NCBI GenBank assembly: GCA_050740455.1
Contig: JBOIDF010000006.1
Span: 28,590 to 92,589, forward strand
Direction: 5' to 3'
Length of the DNA stretch: 64,000 nt
Source: USCg-Taylor sp050740455
GTDB lineage: Bacteria > Pseudomonadota > Gammaproteobacteria > JACCXJ01
Both the position numbers and the translations under genes were made by a program. This document shows, piece after piece, positions 58,402 to 64,000 of the stretch (positions are counted from its first letter, which is position 1; every line of letters starts with the position of its first letter). The notes below the pieces were generated by a model. The model was not told the origin of the DNA and made no database searches. It saw only the letters and a list, made by a program, of their open reading frames with translations.

Positions 58402-60078
58402 ATGAACCGCACTAGCGGACCGACATCAGCAGTTCGCGAGGGGACGTTAATGCAGCGTGCGCCCCTCCAAGAAAACGATCTAATTTTCGTCTGTGGATTT
58501 GCGAGAGCCGGAACCTCTTGGTTAAGAGATTGTGTGGCCACCCACCCGGAAGTCTCACGCGTACCCTCGGAAATCGTGTATCGACCCGATGCTAGAACAC
58601 GTGCGCTAATGCGGCTCGCGCGCAACCTGCGACCGATAAATCAACGGTTAGCGGGATTCTTAGCCTTTCAGAGCACCAAAGGATCGGCACAGAACAGACG
58701 GGACGATTTTCTTGCCGAAATACTGGACTCTATCAATAAACATCAGCTTTCAGGTCCACGCTTTGTATCCAAGGCGCCGGCGAATTCCATGCACCTCGCT
58801 ACGCTGTGCCGGCTGTTTCCGCATTCGAAGTTTCTGTTCATCATTAGGGACCCGCGCGATGTTTTGGTTTCCCACCAGCGTGGCAATCGCCAATGGATGA
58901 ACGGCGCCAACAGCACCGTGAAAGGCTGCATGGAGAAACTTAAATCCTATTTCGATGCATACCTCGATGCGTCCAGTTACTCGAATTTGATGATGGTCCA
59001 GTACGAGAAGTTACATCAGGATTTTTACGTGACCATGGGACGCGTGTTTACCTTTCTGGGTCTCACGAGCAGTCCAACGATCGTGCAGTCCGTGTATACG
59101 AAGAATGAGTTTGTCGCGCGCACGGGGCGTCGCAATAAGGAAGATCCAGCGTCGCCAAGGCGCAAAGGGGTCATCGGCGATTGGAGCACCTATTTGAGTC
59201 AATCGGAAAAAGACTGGTACGGGAAAAATCCATACTGGCAAAACTTTTTAACGGCCTTCGGATATTCAACCCAGCCATTGACTTATGAAGGGATTTTGTG
59301 CGCGATGAAGGCAGCCGGGGTCCGCGCATTAGATGAGGCCCAACTCCTGCGAAGAACCATCGACTACCAGAAGGTCAATCTCGTTCTTCTGCACGATATT
59401 GACTCGCTTGCAACGCTAGAATCGAGAAAAAGCATTCTTCGTTCTGCAGAGGTCGAGGGGGCACTCGGTCTGGCGACTATCTTTAACTTTTTACCTCTCG
59501 ATGACCAGCGTTATCAGTCGGTATCGGCAAGCGACGTGCTTGGTCTTATGGACCAGATCACTAAACTCAATTCACGGGCCGCCATAGGCTTGCACTTCAA
59601 TGCCGCTGAGCGTTTTTTCCCTAAGTCTATCGAGGGCGCTGGTGATGATCACCCGGCAATGAAGATGGCGGTCGAGTATCTGCATAAGCAGCTCGATGAT
59701 TATGCGCGGCTAGGAGTCTCGTTCAAGCTCGCGACTGCCCATGGGTATGGCCGCGGCAAAAAAAAACCTAACAATCGAGACAGTCGCATTTTCACCAATG
59801 AGCTTAGTAAGCGCAATGTAGCGCTATTCGACAATATCATTCGGCCTGAAATCGACGCTCAGGCGAGTTGCTGCATTAAGTTTACGGATGTCGGGGGGGC
59901 TTTATCCATTCGCGAGATGCCCCATGCGGGAATGCCAGACCTCGCAGATAGCTATCGCGTACTGCCCCCGGGCTCTCTCGTGCGTTTTCTATCTCATCCG
60001 GGCAACTATCCGATCGATCGTGCACTGGCCCTTGCATCGCGCATATACGGATCGCCGGGGCCGAGCGAGTCTGCCTGA
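58402..60078 (+). CDS. Sulfotransferase-polysaccharide deacetylase fusion, copy 2
   Basis: 558-residue paralogue of the preceding gene, aligned over its whole length with a short extra N-terminus. Sulfotransferase motifs VCGFARAGTSWLRD (30-43) and FIIRDPRDVLVSHQRG, then the deacetylase-like LLHDIDSL, AIGLHFNAAERFF, ATAHGYGRGKKKPNN and RFLSHPGNYPI. Divergence is spread over the protein, while the motif blocks are nearly identical, so both copies are under selection. An internal ATG at 58450 could be the true start. 59 bases separate the two copies. Confidence 0.75.
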   Translation: MNRTSGPTSAVREGTLMQRAPLQENDLIFVCGFARAGTSWLRDCVATHPEVSRVPSEIVYRPDARTRALMRLARNLRPINQRLAGFLAFQSTKGSAQNRRDDFLAEILDSINKHQLSGPRFVSKAPANSMHLATLCRLFPHSKFLFIIRDPRDVLVSHQRGNRQWMNGANSTVKGCMEKLKSYFDAYLDASSYSNLMMVQYEKLHQDFYVTMGRVFTFLGLTSSPTIVQSVYTKNEFVARTGRRNKEDPASPRRKGVIGDWSTYLSQSEKDWYGKNPYWQNFLTAFGYSTQPLTYEGILCAMKAAGVRALDEAQLLRRTIDYQKVNLVLLHDIDSLATLESRKSILRSAEVEGALGLATIFNFLPLDDQRYQSVSASDVLGLMDQITKLNSRAAIGLHFNAAERFFPKSIEGAGDDHPAMKMAVEYLHKQLDDYARLGVSFKLATAHGYGRGKKKPNNRDSRIFTNELSKRNVALFDNIIRPEIDAQASCCIKFTDVGGALSIREMPHAGMPDLADSYRVLPPGSLVRFLSHPGNYPIDRALALASRIYGSPGPSESA

Positions 60079-60147
60079 CTCTGAGACTCAATCGAGATCT
60101 CGCACGGAGTCGTCTCCCTGTTCGTAGGCCGTTTCAACGCTAAGACT

Positions 60148-61938
60148 ATGCGCCAGTTTTTGGCCAGGCTTAGGGCCTACAGCGCATTATTGCGTTGGTT
60201 GTTCACGGATTCTCTCGTCCGTTTCAGTCATGATGCAGGCAGGCTTACCGCCTTTGGAATTGCAAGTATCGGTGCCCAGCTCTTAACGATACTGGTCCTA
60301 CATAGGTATGTGTCCGCACTGGAGCAGGACTTTGCTCTATCCCTTGGCCCTGTGTCTGTACAAGCGCGTTCGCCCGTCACCTTGGTGATGATTGGGCTAA
60401 TAATTCTTTTCCTGCTATTGCTGTCGGCTATACTCAACTACCGATCTCAACGTTGCGCGCTGCAACTTTGGGAGCATTACGAAGCCTTCTGTCGTAAGCG
60501 CGCTATTAGCCTTGTGACTTTGGCTACCTGGGCGACGGCTGCGCGCAGCTGGTGGATGGGCGGTAATAGCGCCCGCCTGAACGACATCCTACAGAAGGGT
60601 CCTCGATACTCGGGCATGGTTCTCAGAATGCTCGCACTGAGCATCATCCCGGCGCTACAGGTCATCGCATACCTTGGCATGATGTTGTTTATCGCCCTAC
60701 CGGCGACGCTGATAATCATCGTAATCAATGCCTGTGCGCTCAGCTTCCTATACAACCAGAGCCGAGAAGCCGCGCGGAGCTCACACCTGATCGAAAAACA
60801 GGCGAAGGAATCGGCAAAGCTCAGGCGTGCACTACAACAGGTAGCGATGACCTCGCCTGCGGCGTTGCCGGTGAATGACGATCGACTCTCGGCCGTGTTC
60901 GAGCGCGGCGAGCACAAACGATTCATGGATTTGATCTTGGGCCGCGTCGAAATTCTCAGGCGTACTCAAATGACCGCGCAGATGACTGCTGGTTTTTCGA
61001 TTGCTTTTGTCATTGTGCTTATGGGCGGGGAGGCTGTCGGGAGCGGTTACGGCTGGGGCGATATCATCGTGTATCTATTGGTACTGCGCGGCGCAAGCAG
61101 TGGCTTGAGTATCGTTGCCCGGACTGTTACGGCCGTCAACCGGTTTTACCCACAGCTTCGCCGCCATTTCGAATTCGTTCGGCAGGCAGACCCCAATGGC
61201 GTAATCCGGGCGCCAATGAACACCGGGTGGCATCGCCTCGAATGTCTCGGCCGCGCATCCGAACCACTCCGGGTAAAAAACGATGACCGGATTGCGCTCA
61301 TAAAACCCGGACCGGCCTCCCGGTTAGTCTTTACTTACCTCTGGACTGTAATGGCTAAGGATGCACCGGCTGCTGCGCGACGAGCGGATAGCTACTTGGC
61401 AACGATGCGCAGCAGTCCGGGCGGCGTACCGCTTCGGGTTTTCCTCGCTATCAGACCCGAGTCTAATGCGCAGTCCCTGAACGCCATCTTAAAGGATATA
61501 GACGCTGAACCGGAAGCGGCAATCTCAGATACGATATTAGATCTTTCCGATGGAGGTTCCGGATGGCAGCGCCTATCTGATCGAGACAGGGCGTCGCTAC
61601 TAGTCGCCGCCGCTGTTCTTTCCGGCGCTGGCGCAATCGCATTTGACGAATCCGTGCTTACCCATCTGCCGCGGGAATCCGTGCACGAGTTGTTGCGCAA
61701 ACTCGAATCAAGACTGGTTATGATTGTATACGATAGCCTCCCTGAGAGCTTGCCGCGGTACGATGAACGTCTTTGTATCATCGGGGACGATCGGGGGCCG
61801 GCGGCCTATCTCTACACCGACGAATACCAGTGTTTGCATGATAAAGTGAGCAGGGTCTACAGAAAGATCGCGACTCGTTTCGCAAAGAGCCGGCCGACCC
61901 AGCCGATCGAAGAGGAAGAGTTCGGTGACGACATGTAG
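60148..61938 (+). CDS. ABC exporter-like protein with degenerate ATP-binding domain
   Basis: 596 residues. Residues 30-345 hold the six-helix ABC type I exporter membrane domain (hydrophobic stretches near 33-52, 75-97, 158-178, 180-200, 281-297, 305-325). Residues 365-596 fall where the nucleotide-binding domain should be and keep its layout. But the P-loop reads LIKPGPASRL (384-393, no GxGKS/T), the signature reads LSDRD (476-480, for LSGGQ), and the H-loop position is Tyr/Asp (528-529). Only Walker B (IAFDE, 497-501) survives. It cannot bind ATP in the usual way. It follows the sulfotransferase tandem by 69 bases. Confidence 0.7.
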   Translation: MRQFLARLRAYSALLRWLFTDSLVRFSHDAGRLTAFGIASIGAQLLTILVLHRYVSALEQDFALSLGPVSVQARSPVTLVMIGLIILFLLLLSAILNYRSQRCALQLWEHYEAFCRKRAISLVTLATWATAARSWWMGGNSARLNDILQKGPRYSGMVLRMLALSIIPALQVIAYLGMMLFIALPATLIIIVINACALSFLYNQSREAARSSHLIEKQAKESAKLRRALQQVAMTSPAALPVNDDRLSAVFERGEHKRFMDLILGRVEILRRTQMTAQMTAGFSIAFVIVLMGGEAVGSGYGWGDIIVYLLVLRGASSGLSIVARTVTAVNRFYPQLRRHFEFVRQADPNGVIRAPMNTGWHRLECLGRASEPLRVKNDDRIALIKPGPASRLVFTYLWTVMAKDAPAAARRADSYLATMRSSPGGVPLRVFLAIRPESNAQSLNAILKDIDAEPEAAISDTILDLSDGGSGWQRLSDRDRASLLVAAAVLSGAGAIAFDESVLTHLPRESVHELLRKLESRLVMIVYDSLPESLPRYDERLCIIGDDRGPAAYLYTDEYQCLHDKVSRVYRKIATRFAKSRPTQPIEEEEFGDDM

Positions 61939-62015
61939 GCGGACGATCTCTAGCAATGCACTTTAAGCGGCTCATGGCGCTTCGTGTCAGGCTTTCAAGA
62001 ATAAATGCTGCCGCA

Positions 62016-64000
62016 TCATTCGCCTTCAGCAATAGATAACGGGCCCGAGATAGGTATTCTCAGCGAGACGTTCTTCCCCTGGACGTCCAGCCACGAGATC
62101 CGAGACATATCGCCTTGCCGACGGGTCGAAAAGGACGTCGGTGACTTCAACTTTGCGTCGTGCAACTGAATCAGCGTGGCCGCGGTAAGCTCTGAACCCT
62201 GCCGCTCGGAGACCAGGACCGGCGCGGGTACCCATTCACGGAATCCTGGTGAATACCACCCGAGCAGTGGATCGGTTTGGCCGGTGGAGATACGGTTGGA
62301 TCCCAGCGCGGCACTTTCGGTTACGATGGACATGACTACGGACGGATGCGTCGGCACCGTCACGCGTACCGTGGCTTCATCTACGGTCAGCTGTGCATCG
62401 GGCGGGAGGTGAAAGTACCACTGCCATGTACCCTTCGAGTCGGATTGGACATGGTCCAGCAGCAGCAAGGCTTGCCGGTCGCGCATAAAGATAAAGCTGC
62501 GGGTTGCCCGCGCAGGACCCCGCCGGAACCGCGTGCTGGTGGCCCGGACGGCGGCGAACTCCGGCGTGGAGAAAAGCTTCGGTTCGAACGATACGGTCCG
62601 AGCCGGGTCCTTCATGTCGAGTGCGCGCATGCCGCGGCCGTTGAACGTGATGCCATTATGGGCCGGAGCGGACTCAACGTGGTCGCGGATAGGCCCTGGG
62701 TCGTACGAATGCTTGCCTGTCTCGAGAATCCACCAGCGCCCCAGCGCGTGCAGGACGAAGGACAGCTCATCGGCGTGGCGGTGCCCGAAGCCCGGATGCA
62801 ATGCCGCATGCATATGGATATACAGGGCTTGGTCTGCAGGGCGATCCGGCCGGCCCCAGGTATCGCGAAAGACGACCTCGCCGGCATCAGGAAAGAACCC
62901 GTCCAGCTCGTCGGGCGGGGTGCCGCGGCTCCCACGCGTTAGCGTGTATAGCAGCGGTGGTGAATCAGCGTGCGACTCAGGCAGAATGCTCTCATCGCTG
63001 TCCCCTACCGGGGGGAAGCGTCCGAGCGGGGTTAGCACATGACTTAAATAGTGCTGCGACTTGGCGCGGAGAGCATGCAGAAATCCCGCGTCCTCCGGAA
63101 GGTGGTTCAACTCGATCAGCCCAAAGATATTCTCCAGCATGTTCATGACATAACGGTGGTAGGTCGGAGAGTGTTCCTTCCACACGCCTTCAAGGGAGAA
63201 ACCGGTCTCGATCTGGCGAGTGCGCAACCGCGTCAATGCGGTACGCATCCACTCGCGCGAGCGCTTAAAGTACGGCGCGGCCAACGCTGCGGTAAGCAGC
63301 GCTTGGTCTTGGCGCATACCATGGTTGCCGTTCGGTTTGTAGGTCTGCGCGGACATGAGGTATTCGGCATTTTGGTGGAGCATGGCGAGCAGCACGCGCA
63401 GCGGCACCTGCCGGGGTAGATCGATGGATCGGGTTTTCTCCACCAGATACAAAAGTACCAGCAGCCGCTTCGAAACCGTGCCCTCATACCACGCACGGCG
63501 GTGTGCCGGCCTGCCGTAGGGATTGTGCTCCAGCCAGTCAGCGAGCACGCGGTCTGTGATGTCGAAATATTCTGACCTTCCGGTCCTGTGGTATTCGTCT
63601 ATGAAGTTAGTCAGAAACCGAAACGAATGCAGCTCGTTGAGGTGATTGGCCCCGAGGTCCTCCTGGTCCCAGCGCAGGGGAATCGCAAACGAGGTCGCCG
63701 GATTGCCGCCCAGTTGCAGCACGCCAGCACGATAATTGGCGATCGTCGCGCGGTTGTTGTGCACCATCTCGCGCGGAAAGCCGGGCAAGACAGGCCGAGA
63801 ACGCAGGAATCGCGCGATGACACGCTCAAACGCGGGCGGGTGATTGAGGGCCGCGGCGGCGTCGGTGCTGTAGGGGTCCGGCAGTTGCACCCGATTCATC
63901 AGTCGCGCCGGCGACAGGGTTCTCGGGTCGATGCGAAGCTCGACCGCTGTCTTCAGCCTACTGCGAACCTTGACCGGCGGCTCCTGCCCGCTGCATGCGG
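62016..64000 (-). CDS. Heparinase II/III-like polysaccharide lyase, N-terminus beyond the window
   Basis: The minus-strand frame is open to base 64000, so the 627 residues from ATG 63899 are probably not the full protein. The C-terminal part is the heparinase II/III beta-domain: HPGFGHRHADELSFVLHALG, with the tell-tale His-rich GHRHAD, followed by LETGKHSYDPGPIRDHVESA and PAHNGITF. The N-terminal alpha/alpha barrel has the conserved Tyr/Asn pattern (NGNHGMRQDQALLTAALAA). Such enzymes cleave uronic-acid-containing polysaccharides and often sit in polysaccharide loci to trim or release chains. It converges on the ABC-like gene. Confidence 0.85.
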   Translation of the reverse strand, partial: ACSGQEPPVKVRSRLKTAVELRIDPRTLSPARLMNRVQLPDPYSTDAAAALNHPPAFERVIARFLRSRPVLPGFPREMVHNNRATIANYRAGVLQLGGNPATSFAIPLRWDQEDLGANHLNELHSFRFLTNFIDEYHRTGRSEYFDITDRVLADWLEHNPYGRPAHRRAWYEGTVSKRLLVLLYLVEKTRSIDLPRQVPLRVLLAMLHQNAEYLMSAQTYKPNGNHGMRQDQALLTAALAAPYFKRSREWMRTALTRLRTRQIETGFSLEGVWKEHSPTYHRYVMNMLENIFGLIELNHLPEDAGFLHALRAKSQHYLSHVLTPLGRFPPVGDSDESILPESHADSPPLLYTLTRGSRGTPPDELDGFFPDAGEVVFRDTWGRPDRPADQALYIHMHAALHPGFGHRHADELSFVLHALGRWWILETGKHSYDPGPIRDHVESAPAHNGITFNGRGMRALDMKDPARTVSFEPKLFSTPEFAAVRATSTRFRRGPARATRSFIFMRDRQALLLLDHVQSDSKGTWQWYFHLPPDAQLTVDEATVRVTVPTHPSVVMSIVTESAALGSNRISTGQTDPLLGWYSPGFREWVPAPVLVSERQGSELTAATLIQLHDAKLKSPTSFSTRRQGDMSRISWLDVQGKNVSLRIPISGPLSIAEGE

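Noticed and set aside
62016..63899. Treating ATG 63899 as the true start of the heparinase-like gene
   Set aside because: No ribosome site precedes it and the frame stays open to the window edge with plausible coding sequence, so the gene is annotated as running off the end.
1..64000. Possible tRNA, rRNA or CRISPR array
   Set aside because: No regularly spaced direct repeats and no cloverleaf-like sequence could be found in the gene gaps on reading; the only repeats are families A and B and the REP-like palindrome.

Overview
The window is a high-GC chromosomal segment from a gammaproteobacterium. Evidence for this is the gene orders yajC-secD-secF next to tgt-queA and aat-bpt-infA, together with lpxK-ycaR-kdsB, gshB, pdxB, pcm and dksA. 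It looks like a free-living respiratory bacterium of the Chromatiales/Acidiferrobacterales kind (MauG-like peroxidase, SoxA-like cytochrome c, an ApbE flavinylation cluster), but the genus cannot be fixed from the sequence. I see no rRNA, tRNA, CRISPR array or intact transposase.

Layout. 1-3563: an overlapping minus-strand cluster gshB-apbE-NusG_II-Gx transporter-tonB. 3799-7280: tag, then a thioredoxin-like/BNR lipoprotein/His-rich barrel operon behind a 17-bp palindrome. 7405-9853: chromate transporter debris, an overlooked 32-aa membrane protein, amrS and a small gene. 9915-17690: an accessory stretch with a SagB-type dehydrogenase, a broken glycosyltransferase fused to an efflux-protein fragment, a three-gene operon (TIGR04255-like, HTH, unknown), a truncated AlkB, and a possible proteasome-fold Ntn hydrolase. 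17714-29505: housekeeping genes (fumC, rhodanese, ppx, aldo/keto reductase, pdxB, secFD-yajC, tgt, queA). 29701-31632: two toxin-antitoxin-like pairs, one frameshifted. 31669-44769: hydrolase, glycerate kinase, pcm, a cytochrome/phosphoesterase/MauG cluster, CDP-alcohol transferase, isocitrate dehydrogenase family, a FleQ-like regulator, dksA and queF. 45068-49333: lpxK-ycaR-kdsB, csp, infA, bpt, aat. 49429-64000: a surface polysaccharide locus.

The polysaccharide locus begins with a winged-helix regulator, then a fused dehydrogenase-acetyltransferase, an aminotransferase and a UDP-GlcNAc 2-epimerase. Together these supply most steps towards a diacetamido-mannuronate nucleotide sugar. They are followed by a membrane-inserted glycosyltransferase, two tandem sulfotransferase-deacetylase fusions, an exporter-like ABC protein whose nucleotide-binding motifs have decayed, and a convergent heparinase II/III-like protein cut by the window edge. 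A nucleotidyltransferase/HEPN toxin-antitoxin pair sits inside this sugar operon, followed by the broken tail of a second aminotransferase allele.

Repeats dominate the intergenic DNA. Five copies of a ~143-bp MITE-like element (family A) plus one shorter relative have IS5-like ends and YTAR-like flanks, and five of these six sit immediately after the stop codon of a minus-strand gene. A second family (B, three copies, ~146-205 bp) has different termini. The most unusual content is the sulfotransferase-deacetylase tandem with its pseudo-ABC partner, the TIGR04255/HTH/unknown operon, the Ntn-hydrolase candidate and the stop-codon-hugging elements.
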